Part shown: piece by piece, positions 55,471-64,000 of the stretch
Layout of the letters: each line of letters starts with the position of its first letter
How positions within the stretch are numbered: the first letter of the stretch is position 1
DNA from: Pseudomonadaceae bacterium
Lineage (GTDB): Bacteria > Pseudomonadota > Gammaproteobacteria > Pseudomonadales > Azotimanducaceae
Reading direction: 5' to 3'
DNA: 64,000 nucleotides
Assembly (NCBI GenBank): GCA_024743435.1
Contig: JANSWO010000001.1
Span: 248,001-312,000 of the forward strand
Program-made: the position numbers and the translations under genes
Notes under the pieces: generated by a model
Database searches by the model: none
What the model was told of the DNA's origin: nothing
Seen by the model: only the letters and a program-made list of their open reading frames with translations

Positions 55471-55827
55471 ATGAATGTTAAGAAAGTTGCGGCATCTTTC
55501 GCCGTTTGTGCGGCGATGTTGGCAAGTGTGGCTAGCGCGGACACTGTTTCAGTATCGGCGAAAGTCAAGAAAATTCTCGCGTCAGAGACCGACTTTGGTG
55601 GTTGCATGGTTGAGCTTACTGTAAGCCCGCAGAGCCAGCTCCCGGCTTGTAACGCTAACTGGGTAACGCTGAGCTGCGACGGAACTCACATACCACAGAC
55701 GACGTCTCGTCGTTTGTTGGATCAGGCGCAGATTTCCTATGCGCTGGATAAGGTGATGACCGTGTTCATTGACGACTCTCGTCGAATCAACGGATACTGC
55801 CTCGCGTTTCGAATCGACCTGAACTAG
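55471..55827 (+). CDS. Small secreted protein with four cysteines, family unknown
   Basis: 118 residues from ATG 55471, preceded by AAAGGAGAAGTGGA; longer in-frame readings back to 55384 overlap the giant gene's end and the hairpin. A clear signal peptide (KKVAASFAVCAAMLASVASA) leaves a mature chain of about 95 residues with cysteines in FGGCMVE, LPACNAN, LSCDGT and NGYCLAF, suggesting two disulfides. I do not recognise the family. It lies 83 bases after the giant repeat protein and before two CsgG-like genes, so it may be part of the same envelope system. Confidence 0.75.
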   Translation: MNVKKVAASFAVCAAMLASVASADTVSVSAKVKKILASETDFGGCMVELTVSPQSQLPACNANWVTLSCDGTHIPQTTSRRLLDQAQISYALDKVMTVFIDDSRRINGYCLAFRIDLN

Positions 55828-56060
55828 AGATGTGGGCAAGGCCTCGAGCCTGAAGCCCAACCGTCTTGTAGGTTATTCGATTTGACTAGCAGATGCTGAT
55901 AGTCGCTAGTGTCCGCACCAATGAGGTAGCGAGAGTCACTAGCGGCTACGTAGTAGGTGTCGCGTTTGATTTGCATGAACTAGGCGCTGCTGCAAGCACC
56001 CAAACGATCTGTTTCGATCCACTTTCAGGTGGCATTGAAAAGTAACTGGAAGAATGACTG

Positions 56061-56903
56061 ATGACGAAGATTCGTAGTTGCTTACTTAGCCTCGCCGCTG
56101 TGGCGACTCTATTCGCGGGGACGGTAAGCGTAAATGCTGACTTGGTGCCGATCGCAGTAGTTGATTTCACGTCGAGCAGCAGCACCTCTTATCGACAATC
56201 GTTGCCTGAGCTGATTGTCAACGAGCTCGTTAACAGCGGCGAATTTGACGTACTGGAAAGAGAGAAGCTTGGCTCGCTAGTCGGTGAGATCGCTTTCCAG
56301 AATCAAAGCGGTTTTGTGTCGCCGGAATCAGCGGTGCAAATGGGTGGAATGGTCGGGGCAAAGTTGATGGTCACCGGGCATGTGCTCGAGCATGGCCATG
56401 AAACGCAGACTTACTCCGGCTATGGAATTAGTACACGCAAAACCGTCTCTCGTCTCAAGGCCCGGATGGAGGTCATCGATGTGACGACGGGTTCGAAGCT
56501 CTTCTCGAATGTGGCCGAAGCCAGTGTTGAGAAACAAGCTGTTCAAGGCCAGAACTATGGCACCACTGAGAAAGGCTTGGCGTCGCAGGTCGCAAGAAAG
56601 CTGGTTGCTGCGATGCTCGATTCTTCTCGCATTAGTGCGTTGACGGACGGCCCTGAACCAGTTCTCGTGATGATTAAGTCCGTTCCCGAAGACGCAGACG
56701 TCGAAATAGACGGTACTTATTACGGTACCGCCGGACAGGAGATTGAACTCAACCCAGGCAACCATCAGGTTACTGTCTCTCTACCTGGTTTTAAACCCTG
56801 GAGTAAGAGGGTGATGGTTCGGGAAGGCACGAGAATCGTTGCGCGATTGGTGGAAGACGACACTACAAGAAGTGAATCTCGCATTGAGATTGATGTGCAG
56901 TAG
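56061..56903 (+). CDS. CsgG-like periplasmic/outer-membrane protein with C-terminal PEGA domain
   Basis: 280 residues. Signal peptide (LLSLAAVATLFAGTVSVNA), without a lipobox cysteine, unlike curli CsgG. The CsgG/TolB-like domain covers about 28-190: IAVVDFTSSSSTSYRQSLPE, FDVLEREKLGSLVGEIAFQN, GAKLMVTGHVLEHGH and RMEVIDVTTGSKLFSNVAEA. A PEGA domain follows (about 205-265: SVPEDADVEIDG, LNPGNHQVTVSLPGFKPW). PEGA domains occur on surface and envelope proteins. Its function is not known; together with the next CsgG-like gene it suggests an outer-membrane assembly or secretion role. Separated from the small secreted gene by 233 bases. Confidence 0.82.
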   Translation: MTKIRSCLLSLAAVATLFAGTVSVNADLVPIAVVDFTSSSSTSYRQSLPELIVNELVNSGEFDVLEREKLGSLVGEIAFQNQSGFVSPESAVQMGGMVGAKLMVTGHVLEHGHETQTYSGYGISTRKTVSRLKARMEVIDVTTGSKLFSNVAEASVEKQAVQGQNYGTTEKGLASQVARKLVAAMLDSSRISALTDGPEPVLVMIKSVPEDADVEIDGTYYGTAGQEIELNPGNHQVTVSLPGFKPWSKRVMVREGTRIVARLVEDDTTRSESRIEIDVQ

Positions 56904-56981
56904 GTGTCACGGTCCCGCGCCATGCTGGCGTGGTAGTGAATGAATTGGCTTTGTTAAAAATTGGATGAATGGGGTGCCAAG

Positions 56982-58037
56982 GTGGCTACACGAAATACAA
57001 TCTCGACTCTACGCATAGGTGCGCCGTCTTCATTGGCCACGGCGTTTTTGGCCACGGCGTTGCTTGTGGTAGCTGTTCCGAGTAACGCAGCGATCCCCTT
57101 TTTTGGCCGAGATAAGGCTGGCACTGAGACGGAAGTACTGAACTCCGGACCAGTGGATGAGTGTCAGGGAAAGCGCAAAGCGAGTGTTGCGATCTCACGA
57201 TTCGACAATAAGGTGCGCAACTCAGACTTCTATCGTGCTGGGGTTGGCGATGCGATGGCCGACCAGCTAACGACGGCACTGGTTTCTACAGGCTGCTACA
57301 AAGTTGTTGACCGTCAGAACCTGAAGGGCGTGATGGATGAGATGGGGCTACAGAATTCTGGTCTGGTCGACCCCTCTACTGCATCCAGAGTTGGAAAGCT
57401 GGTGGGCGCGGACTTGATCGTCACGGCTGCCGTTACAGAGTTCAAAGATAACTCAAGCGGCCGTCGAGCGGGAGCAGCCGGTGGTGCCGGTGCCGGTGGC
57501 ATTGGTGGCCTTATCGGCGGAATCGCTGGCTCCAGACGCTCTGCGCATATGGCGATCGACCTGCGCATCACTGATGTCCAAACCTCGGAGATCATTGGCG
57601 CTACGGCGGTTAAAGGCAAAGCGACGGACGTTAAAGCTGGGGCTGTTGTTGGCGCGCTGATTCCGGGAGCGGCGGGCTTAGGTGCCATTGAAGATTGGGA
57701 GAATACGCCTCGCGGCGCGGCACTACGCCAAGTAATCGACAAGTCGGTGACACAGATTTACCGAATGATTCCGGAAGGCTACTTTCGCCACAATGTTGGT
57801 CGGTTCGGGGGGCCTGCGAAAGCCATGGGTGGTGGCAGCTCAGGCGGCGGCAGTGACATGGTTCGCAAAGCTCAGCAGGCGCTGAAAGATCTTGGCATCT
57901 ATTCAGGTGGAGTTGATGGCCTGATGGGGCCGAATACAGCAGGCGCAATTCGCGAGTTTCAGAGCCAGATGGGCCTGGAAGAAACAGGTAAGCTTGACCT
58001 GAAAACGATGAAAGAAATTCGGAGCCTTACGGAGTAG
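56982..58037 (+). CDS. CsgG-family protein with C-terminal peptidoglycan-binding domain
   Basis: 351 residues from GTG 56982, chosen because GGGG lies before it; a TTG at 56961 in frame adds seven residues and cannot be excluded. Signal peptide about residues 15-37. CsgG domain about 58-270: ASVAISRFDNKVRNSDFYRA, YKVVDRQNLKGVMDEMGLQN, VGKLVGADLIVTAAVTEF, interrupted by a glycine-zipper stretch (GGAGAGGIGGLIGGIAG). Residues about 290-348 are a peptidoglycan-binding type 1 domain (AQQALKDLGIYSGGVDGLMG). This ties a CsgG-like assembly to the cell wall. A 7-base hairpin (56916-56932) lies just upstream. Confidence 0.82.
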   Translation: MATRNTISTLRIGAPSSLATAFLATALLVVAVPSNAAIPFFGRDKAGTETEVLNSGPVDECQGKRKASVAISRFDNKVRNSDFYRAGVGDAMADQLTTALVSTGCYKVVDRQNLKGVMDEMGLQNSGLVDPSTASRVGKLVGADLIVTAAVTEFKDNSSGRRAGAAGGAGAGGIGGLIGGIAGSRRSAHMAIDLRITDVQTSEIIGATAVKGKATDVKAGAVVGALIPGAAGLGAIEDWENTPRGAALRQVIDKSVTQIYRMIPEGYFRHNVGRFGGPAKAMGGGSSGGGSDMVRKAQQALKDLGIYSGGVDGLMGPNTAGAIREFQSQMGLEETGKLDLKTMKEIRSLTE

Positions 58038-58109
58038 TTGGGTCACACCAGGTAGTAATATCGAAAGGAAGCTCAGCGTTACTTCGGAGAAAAGTGGGGT
58101 CTGTTTACA

Positions 58110-58613
58110 TTGAAGTACCTCATCGGCCTGATCACGATGGTTGTGTTGCTGATTTTCTTTGGGTTGCCGTCCTCCAAAGATGGGGTTGGGGCTGGTTCTG
58201 ATGTGGGCCGAGATCCAGCGGTTCTTACCGATGATGTCAGCTTGGAATCTCCACCGACCATCTCGGCTGATGATTCGGTGCCAGCAAACGGCACTGACGT
58301 AGAGGCCGCTGGAGCGGGGGCGCTGCAAGATCGGTCTGATCTACTGCTGGATGCTGACTTCTATGGCAGGACGACCAGTGACGTCGAGGCCGTGGACTTT
58401 GGGCCTAAGCTGAACGCCGACGAATATGGGTACGTTGTACGCAACGATGAGATTCGAGATGTCGGACGGCCGATCACAGTTGAATCTATCGAAGCGCCAG
58501 GTGCTCTATTGCGACCAAAAAACGTTGGGGAGCTTATCAGCGCGGACCGCGTAGGCTATCAAGAGGAAGATTTCCAGACCATTGACGTTGGTCCAGGTGG
58601 GCTTACACCCTAG
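58110..58613 (+). CDS. Membrane-anchored acidic protein, family unknown
   Basis: 167 residues from a TTG start at 58110 with GGAGAAAAGTGGGG some 15-25 bases upstream. One N-terminal hydrophobic helix (LIGLITMVVLLIFFGLP) without a clear cleavage site suggests a single-pass anchor. The rest is acidic and polar (Asp, Glu, Gly, Ser), with little predicted order until about residue 75. I do not recognise the family. It follows the CsgG/peptidoglycan-binding gene by 72 bases in the same direction and may be the last gene of that unit. Confidence 0.65.
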   Translation: MKYLIGLITMVVLLIFFGLPSSKDGVGAGSDVGRDPAVLTDDVSLESPPTISADDSVPANGTDVEAAGAGALQDRSDLLLDADFYGRTTSDVEAVDFGPKLNADEYGYVVRNDEIRDVGRPITVESIEAPGALLRPKNVGELISADRVGYQEEDFQTIDVGPGGLTP

Positions 58614-58643
58614 TTAGAATATAGGCAACCACTTGGCCCTTCA

Positions 58644-59258
58644 TCACCGTGCGCTCGCCAACCCATGCATCATAAACGCAGCAATCTTCGGCCCTTCCTC
58701 GTAGCCACTCTCAAAGCTCTCAATCCGAAACCCACCATCCGCCAATAGCTCGTCTGCTCGCCGGGTTAAGTGGCAACCGCCACCGATCTTCTTCCACAGC
58801 GGCTCCACCCGGCGCTGCCACTTCGCGATATTCCGATCATCGCTCTTACCGTGCTCAACGAAAATGAGCTGGCCACCGGGCTTGAGCACTCTTCGCATTT
58901 CGTCGACGGCGCGGTATGGGTTGGGGATCGTGCACAAGGTCCAAGTGCAGACGATCGAGTCAAAGCTGTTGCTCTCTGCCGGCAGTTCCTCGCCGGAGAC
59001 GCCGATGACCTCAACGGGCAAACCGCGCTCGCTGGCTCGACGCCGTGCGATTTGGGTGAGCTCCGCCGCAGGATCAACTCCAGTGATAGAGCGTACGTCA
59101 TCGCTGTAGTGAGCCAGATTCAAGCCGCTGCCGATGCCTATCTCGAGCACGTCGCCGGTTGCCTGGGCGACGTATCTTGCGCGCAAGCGAGTCATCGGTG
59201 GTTGGGAACAGGCGGTGTCGATCAGCTTGGGCAGAATGTATTTATCGTACCAACCCAT
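58644..59258 (-). CDS. Class I SAM-dependent methyltransferase (UbiE-like)
   Basis: 204 residues. Motif I VLEIGIGSGLNLAHY (about 37-51), acidic residue in ITGVDP, post-motif NSFDSIVCTWTLCTIPNP and motif III EMRRVLKPGGQLIFVEHG form a Methyltransf_11 domain; the WQRRVEPLWKKIGGGCHLTR block is typical of the group annotated as phosphatidylethanolamine- or UbiE-like methyltransferases. The substrate cannot be deduced. Convergent with the acidic membrane protein gene, 30 bases apart. Confidence 0.88.
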   Translation of the reverse strand: MGWYDKYILPKLIDTACSQPPMTRLRARYVAQATGDVLEIGIGSGLNLAHYSDDVRSITGVDPAAELTQIARRRASERGLPVEVIGVSGEELPAESNSFDSIVCTWTLCTIPNPYRAVDEMRRVLKPGGQLIFVEHGKSDDRNIAKWQRRVEPLWKKIGGGCHLTRRADELLADGGFRIESFESGYEEGPKIAAFMMHGLASAR

Positions 59259-59330
59259 GCGGCTTCCCCAGTCTTGTCAGAGGCGTTCTCAGCGGGGTGC
59301 AGCCCGCCGGAGTGAGGCCATCATTATGCC

Positions 59331-59849
59331 TCAGCGCCGGTTAGCAATCTCGCCGTCGAGGTCAGCCTGATTGCAAAAACTCTCGAAAGCATCGGCAAGC
59401 TCGGCCGCCGACATGGTATCGGGTAACTCGACATCGACGGTCAGATTGAAGATAGGAGTGCCGGTATGGGCTGCGGGTTCGGTGGCGGTGTCGAGATTGG
59501 CGATATTGACGCCCAGGCTTCCGAAGAAGCCGGCCACCTGGCTGACGATGCCCGGGTGATCCATTGCGCTGACGGTTACGCGTTGGCGAATTCGCTTGCC
59601 TGTCGATCGCTCGTGAGTCTTGCGGAACAGGTGGGCGAGGCCCTTGTTCTGTGCGTGCTTGGCCAGCTCGGCTTCTAATGCATCGAGCACGGATTCTTCG
59701 GCGCTCACACTCATGAGCACGGCAAACTCCCCACCCAGTACGGTCATGCGGCTGTCTTCAACATTCGCTGCTTTGCCGGCGATGATCTCGGTGAGTTCGC
59801 CGACGAGGCCGGGTCGGTCATGGCCGATAGCGGAGATGACGGCTTTCAT
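59331..59849 (-). CDS. Double-ACT-domain protein, GcvR-like
   Basis: 172 residues from ATG 59849; a longer reading into glyS is rejected. Two ACT domains: about 1-80 ([20 protein letters not shown]) and about 90-165 ([38 protein letters not shown]). This is the layout of GcvR, the accessory repressor that responds to glycine by binding GcvA in E. coli. The start overlaps the glyS stop by four bases (ATGA), so a glycine-related sensor is translationally coupled to glycyl-tRNA synthetase. Whether it acts on gcv genes here is unknown. Confidence 0.85.
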   Translation of the reverse strand: MKAVISAIGHDRPGLVGELTEIIAGKAANVEDSRMTVLGGEFAVLMSVSAEESVLDALEAELAKHAQNKGLAHLFRKTHERSTGKRIRQRVTVSAMDHPGIVSQVAGFFGSLGVNIANLDTATEPAAHTGTPIFNLTVDVELPDTMSAAELADAFESFCNQADLDGEIANRR

Positions 59850-61207
59850 GACGCCAGATTCTCGCGCAGAAATGCCGGGATGTCTGCCATGGCCATACGG
59901 CTCTGCTCCATCGTGTCGCGGCTGCGCACGGTGACGCTGTTGTCTTCGAGGCTGTCGAAATCCACCGTCATGCAATACGGGGTACCGACCTCATCATGGC
60001 GCCGGTAACCTTTGCCGATATTGCCGGTATCTTCGAAGAGGATCCGGCCGAGCCCCAGGCGTTGCAGCTCTTGTTTCAGGCCTTTGGCCTTCGCCACGAT
60101 GCCTTCGTGGTTGCGTTTCAGCGGTAGGACGGCAGCCTTGATCGGGGCCAGGTGGCTCGGCAGCGACAGGACCGTTCGGCTCTTGCCGTCGCCGAGGTCC
60201 TGCTCCTGATAAGCCTCGTTCAGAACAGCGAGGAAGCCGCGATCGACGCCGGCTGACGGTTCGATCACAAACGGTACGAACCACTTTTTGGCCTCCAGAT
60301 CCTGGACCGCGAGCCGAGCATTGGAGTCACGATTGTCTGGCACGTTGGAGGTGATGCCGAGGTCAGCCTGGCCTTTGCTGTGCGCGCCAAGGTCGAAATC
60401 CGTTCGATTGGCGATGCCTTCGAGTTCTTCCACGCCGTGTGGAAAGTGATACATCAGATCGACGGTGGCTTTTGAGTAGTGGGCCAGCTCGTCTTGCGGT
60501 ACGTGATAGAGCTCGATGCGATCACGCGGCACGCCTTGCTGCTCCCACCATTCAAGGCGCAGTTCCACCCAGCGTTCGTGCCAGGCATCGTCCTCGCCGG
60601 GCCGTACGAAGAACTCGAGCTCCATCTGCTCGAACTCGCGCACGCGAAAGATGAAATTTCGCGGCGTTATCTCGTTGCGGAAGGCTTTGCCGATCTGAGC
60701 TATGCCGAATGGCAGGCGCCGTGAGGTGGCATCCAGCACGTTCTTGAAGTTGGTGAAGATCGCCTGCGCGGTTTCGGGGCGCAGATACGCAAAGCTGCTG
60801 CCGTCATCCACGGGCCCGACGGCAGTCTTGAACATGAGGTTGAAGTCTCTGGGTTCGGTCAGGTCACCGGAGCCGCAGTTCGGGCACTTCGCCGCCTCCA
60901 GGTGGTCGGCGCGGAATCGGCCTTTGCAGTTTCTGCAATCGACCATCGGGTCGGTGAAGGTTGCTTCATGACCAGAGTACTGCAGCGTGGTGGGCTTAGT
61001 GAGAATCGAAGCATCGAGACCCTCGACATCGTCCCGGTCGTACACCATAGAGCGCCACCAGGCGGCTTTCAGGTTGTTTTTCAGCTCAACGCCCAGCGGC
61101 CCGTAGTCGTAGAGGCCCTGTAGGCCACCGTAGATATCGCTGGACGGAAATATGAAGCCGCGTCTCTTGCATAGCGAGACGAGTTCTTCCATGGAATTGG
61201 CGGGCAT
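59846..61207 (-). CDS. glyS: Glycyl-tRNA synthetase, single-chain (dimeric) type
   Basis: 453 residues, class II synthetase. N-terminus [20 protein letters not shown], zinc-ribbon cysteines in [25 protein letters not shown]-like spacing (about 98-118), motif 2 [20 protein letters not shown], and motif 3 [14 protein letters not shown] with the anticodon-binding domain from about 355. This is the alpha2 form found in archaea, eukaryotes and part of the bacteria; most gammaproteobacteria use the alpha2beta2 GlyQ/GlyS form, which shares little sequence with it. Charges tRNA-Gly. Coupled to the GcvR-like gene. Confidence 0.95.
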   Translation of the reverse strand: MPANSMEELVSLCKRRGFIFPSSDIYGGLQGLYDYGPLGVELKNNLKAAWWRSMVYDRDDVEGLDASILTKPTTLQYSGHEATFTDPMVDCRNCKGRFRADHLEAAKCPNCGSGDLTEPRDFNLMFKTAVGPVDDGSSFAYLRPETAQAIFTNFKNVLDATSRRLPFGIAQIGKAFRNEITPRNFIFRVREFEQMELEFFVRPGEDDAWHERWVELRLEWWEQQGVPRDRIELYHVPQDELAHYSKATVDLMYHFPHGVEELEGIANRTDFDLGAHSKGQADLGITSNVPDNRDSNARLAVQDLEAKKWFVPFVIEPSAGVDRGFLAVLNEAYQEQDLGDGKSRTVLSLPSHLAPIKAAVLPLKRNHEGIVAKAKGLKQELQRLGLGRILFEDTGNIGKGYRRHDEVGTPYCMTVDFDSLEDNSVTVRSRDTMEQSRMAMADIPAFLRENLAS

Positions 61208-61448
61208 GGCAGAGCTCCGGCGCAGGGGTGAAAGTGTGATCCGGTACGCAGGTCGCGGGCGTCGCTTGTCCTACGCTTGTTCCGGCCGGCGACTATAGAC
61301 GAATTGGCAGTGTAATGGACCGCTTACAAGCGCTCACAAGCTCTGAATACTCGTTTTCGGTTTGTCGTGAGACAGTAGTCCTCGCCAGCACTCCCGTTGC
61401 CAGGATCGCATCGAGATACTGGGTTTTTACTAACCAGGCACAGCAGTA

Positions 61449-61787
61449 ATGAGCACCGGACATCGAAAAACCGATTTAAAGCCGAAGACGTTCTTCCGAT
61501 CGTCGGACCGTGTGTTCCGCATGAATGGCGAATGGTACTTCACGTCCCGGGAAGGCGAGCATGGGCCGTTTCCCAGCGAAGGCGTGGCCGATGCTGAACT
61601 GGCCCGTTTTGTCGCGGACAAGAGCGAGCTGGAGAGCTTTCAGGAAGAGCGCGAAGAAGATGCACAGCGCTGGAAGGCTCAGGAAGCCGCAGGCGAGCTG
61701 GACTGCCATTCCTGGGAGGCACGGCCAAACGCACCCACCCGGCAAAAGGTCTCGGGCGGCGGCTCTACCGGCGACTTTTACGTCTAG
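61449..61787 (+). CDS. Small DUF6316-like protein
   Basis: 112 residues. The conserved core FFRSSDRVFRMNGEWYFTSREGEHGPF followed by an AxxxLxxFV helix matches small gammaproteobacterial proteins grouped as DUF6316; no function is known. The second half is charged and helical, then Gly/Ser-rich. No signal peptide. Stands alone between divergent glyS and the acyl-CoA synthetase gene, 87 bases before the latter. Confidence 0.75.
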   Translation: MSTGHRKTDLKPKTFFRSSDRVFRMNGEWYFTSREGEHGPFPSEGVADAELARFVADKSELESFQEEREEDAQRWKAQEAAGELDCHSWEARPNAPTRQKVSGGGSTGDFYV

Positions 61788-61874
61788 CCAGCCCTTCTTC
61801 TTTCCGGTTTGAATTCCGAATAGCGCGACTTGTCGTAGAATCTCCCCATTCGATTAATCCTGGGGAGGAGACAC

Positions 61875-63515
61875 GTGGCTGAACAATCTATCTCGAGCAC
61901 GGACTGGAACTACGGGGACATGCTGGACGCGTTGGCGCTTGCGCTGCCAGCGTCACAGCCGGCGCTGGTGCACGATGGTCGGGTCGTGACGTGGGCGGAG
62001 TTCGACAAACGGACTAATAACCTCGCGGCGAACCTCCTGGCCGCAGGCTTGGAACCCGGCGACAAAGTGGCGTTTTACCTGCGCAATGGCCCGGCTTACA
62101 GCGAGCTGCTGGCCGCCTGTTTCAAAGGCCGTCTTGTGCACGTGAACGTGAACTATCGATACCTGGACGATGAACTCGCCTATATCGTCGACAATTCTGA
62201 TGCGGCTGCGGTGGTCTATTCGGCGGAGTTTGCCGCGCAGGCAGAGACGCTTGCGGGACGCTCCTCCAAGGTCTCGTGCTGGCTGGAAGTGAGCGAGTCG
62301 GGAAGTGCGCCGCAGAACGGTTTCGCGAAGAGCTTTGATCATGTCGCCAATGACGGGACGGGTGCACCGCTGTCGATAGAGCGCAGTGGCGATGATCTGT
62401 TGTTCCTCTATACCGGTGGCACGACCGGAATGCCCAAAGGGGTGATGTGGACACAACGCGAGCAGTGGTTATCCGGCACCGCAGGCGCATCGCCCGCCAC
62501 TGATGGCGTCGCACCGGCAAACCTCGATGAGCACGTTGCCAACGTGCGCACTCATGGCGGCCCGACGCTGGTGCCCTGCTGCCCACAGATGCACGGAACG
62601 GGGCTCTTTACTACGATTGGAGCGCTCACCTCCGGTGGCACGATTGTCACGCTGACAGCGCCGAGCTTCGATCCCGAGGAACTCTTCGAGGTGATCGAGC
62701 AACACCAGGTGACCTCGCTTGCGATCGTCGGGGATGCCTTCGCCAAACCCATGGTGCGCGTGCTCGATGAAAACCCCGGTCGATGGGACCTCAGTTCTTT
62801 GCAGGGCGCGCTCTCAAGTGGCGTGATGTGGAGCCCGGAAGTCAAACAGGCGTTGCTGAAGCACGCCCCGCAGATGGTTCTAACGGATTCGTTCGGTGCC
62901 TCGGAAGCGGTCGGCTTTGGCCGCTCGGATACAACCATCGATGGCGGCACAGAAGTGGCTAGATTCATGCTGGGAGAGCACTGCAAGGTCTTTTCTGAGA
63001 GTTTCGAGGAGATTCTGCCCGGCAGCGAGGAAGTCGGATTTGTCGCTCGCGGTGGTGCCATACCCCTGGGTTACTACAAGGATGAAGAAAAGACCGCCAA
63101 GACGTTCCCCGTGATCAACGGCGCGCGTTACTCGATTCCCGGTGATTACTGTCGGGTTGAGGCCGATGGCACTTTGATTCTCCTGGGCCGCGGCAGCGTC
63201 TGCATCAACACGGCTGGTGAGAAGGTCTATCCCGAGGAAGTGGAAGAGGTATTGAAGACCCACGCGGACGTCGTGGATGCGCTCGTTGTCGGCTTACCGG
63301 ATGAGAAGTGGGGGCAGATGGTATCGGCCGTCGTGCAACTCGAGCCGGGCTGTGAGTTCAACGAAGACACCCTTAAACAGCACGTGCGCGGTGCGCTCGC
63401 TGGCTATAAGACGCCGAAGGCGATATTGGCCAAGGACAATCTCGGCCGAGCCAGCAACGGAAAAGCGGACTACAAGGCCATCACAGCCTTCGCCAGAGCA
63501 GAGCTGGGGCGCTGA
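61875..63515 (+). CDS. Acyl-CoA synthetase (AMP-forming, FadD-like)
   Basis: 546 residues from a GTG start with TGGGGAGGAGA upstream. AMP-binding superfamily: P-loop LFLYTGGTTGMPKGVMW (about 170-186), the SFGASEAVGFG adenine-binding motif, the YSIPGDYCRVEADG hinge block and C-terminal KADYKAITAF with the catalytic lysine region. It activates a fatty or other organic acid to its CoA ester; the chain specificity cannot be read from sequence. The following SDR gene in the same direction, 50 bases away, suggests a lipid, steroid or aromatic-acid degradation unit continuing beyond the window. Confidence 0.92.
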   Translation: MAEQSISSTDWNYGDMLDALALALPASQPALVHDGRVVTWAEFDKRTNNLAANLLAAGLEPGDKVAFYLRNGPAYSELLAACFKGRLVHVNVNYRYLDDELAYIVDNSDAAAVVYSAEFAAQAETLAGRSSKVSCWLEVSESGSAPQNGFAKSFDHVANDGTGAPLSIERSGDDLLFLYTGGTTGMPKGVMWTQREQWLSGTAGASPATDGVAPANLDEHVANVRTHGGPTLVPCCPQMHGTGLFTTIGALTSGGTIVTLTAPSFDPEELFEVIEQHQVTSLAIVGDAFAKPMVRVLDENPGRWDLSSLQGALSSGVMWSPEVKQALLKHAPQMVLTDSFGASEAVGFGRSDTTIDGGTEVARFMLGEHCKVFSESFEEILPGSEEVGFVARGGAIPLGYYKDEEKTAKTFPVINGARYSIPGDYCRVEADGTLILLGRGSVCINTAGEKVYPEEVEEVLKTHADVVDALVVGLPDEKWGQMVSAVVQLEPGCEFNEDTLKQHVRGALAGYKTPKAILAKDNLGRASNGKADYKAITAFARAELGR

Positions 63516-63565
63516 GCGCACCGTAAGACAACCACCGAATCACGACATACAAAAGAGACACAACA

Positions 63566-64000
63566 ATGGCAGCAAATCTATTCGATCTGACCGGCAAAAC
63601 CGCGTTGATCACGGGCTCATCCAAAGGCATCGGGCTTGCGATAGCGCAAGAGATGGCACGGCACGGCGCACAGGTCGTCATTTCTTCGCGCAAAGGCGAC
63701 GTGTGCGATGCGGTTGCGGCAGACATCAATGCGGAGCTTGCTGGCGAGGACGGTGGGGCCGTGAGCATTCCTGCGCACATCGGGCGCAAAGAAGACCTGG
63801 CGCGCCTTGTCGACGAAACCCGCAAGCAGCTGGGCAAGATCGATATTCTGGTGTGTAACGCGGCGGTCAATCCTTACTACGGCCCCATGTCTGAACTTCC
63901 GGATGATGCGTTCGACAAGATCCTGGATATCAATATCAAGTCGAACCATTGGCTGTGTCAGATGGTGCTGCCGGAAATGATAGAGCGTGGCGACGGCTCG
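63566..64000 (+). CDS. SDR-family oxidoreductase (partial, runs off the window)
   Basis: The first 145 codons from ATG 63566; no stop before the window ends. Classical short-chain dehydrogenase: NAD(P)-binding TGSSKGIGLAIAQEM at about 17-31, a VVISSRKGD segment giving cofactor preference, and ILVCNAAVNPYYGPMSELP (NAA motif). The catalytic Ser-Tyr-Lys lie beyond the window. Linked to the acyl-CoA synthetase gene, it could act on an acyl or hydroxyacyl intermediate. Confidence 0.92.
   Translation, partial: MAANLFDLTGKTALITGSSKGIGLAIAQEMARHGAQVVISSRKGDVCDAVAADINAELAGEDGGAVSIPAHIGRKEDLARLVDETRKQLGKIDILVCNAAVNPYYGPMSELPDDAFDKILDINIKSNHWLCQMVLPEMIERGDGS

Noticed and set aside
55893-56045. 50-residue open reading between the small secreted protein and the first CsgG-like gene
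   Set aside because: No ribosome-binding site, no signal peptide and no family; likely chance in a 233-base gap.

Overview
The window looks like a chromosomal segment of a gammaproteobacterium. The evidence is gene order: rpe-gph-trpE/trpGDC, amgK-murU divergent from lptD-surA-pdxA-rsmA-apaG-apaH, a prkA-yeaH-spoVR trio, and cca/folB/tsaD-rpsU-yqeY-dnaG-rpoD followed by a CAU-anticodon tRNA. An LptD with four cysteines and a full LPS-transport setting mean a didermic cell. The order or genus cannot be fixed from the sequence alone. Two traits are less usual for the class: a single-chain (dimeric-type) glycyl-tRNA synthetase and a group I intron in a tRNA gene.

Layout. 0-10 kb: end of a MoxR-type ATPase, a DUF58 protein, a REP-like palindrome, then a leftward rpe-gph-trpE-[ion channel]-trpG-trpD-trpC operon, a DUF3530-like protein and a DjlA-like J-protein. 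10-24 kb: cell-wall recycling kinase and uridylyltransferase (amgK, murU), the lptD-apaH operon, and the PrkA/YeaH/SpoVR operon. 23-31 kb: tRNA maturation and the macromolecular-synthesis operon (cca, folB, tsaD, rpsU, yqeY, dnaG, rpoD). The rpoD leader carries four consecutive hairpins. 31.3-31.7 kb: tRNA-Ile2(CAU) split in its anticodon loop by a 295-nt group I intron.

31.8-47.8 kb is a surface-polysaccharide island next to that tRNA, visibly lower in GC than its flanks. It holds an O-antigen ligase/polymerase-like membrane protein, ManC, Gmd and Fcl (GDP-mannose to GDP-L-fucose), an ABC exporter, at least four glycosyltransferases, and three unusual multidomain proteins. These are a sulfotransferase-like domain fused to the ABC export permease, a sulfotransferase fused to an unknown N-terminal domain, and a FkbM methyltransferase joined by a long coiled coil to a glycosyltransferase-like domain. 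Together they suggest a decorated (sulfated and/or methylated) mannose/fucose-related glycan whose finishing may be coupled to export.

47.9-58.6 kb is a second accessory block. A membrane-anchored HTH-TPR protein lies divergent from a 1582-residue secreted repeat protein (six A and five B modules in strict alternation, period about 257 residues, then calcium-binding thrombospondin-3-like repeats). Rightward after it come a small secreted cysteine-containing protein, two different CsgG-like proteins (one with a PEGA domain, one with a peptidoglycan-binding domain) and a small membrane-anchored protein. This is the best candidate here for an undescribed envelope or surface-structure system. The last part (58.6-64 kb) returns to ordinary genes: a methyltransferase, a GcvR-like double-ACT protein overlapping glyS, a small DUF6316-like protein, an acyl-CoA synthetase and the start of an SDR oxidoreductase.
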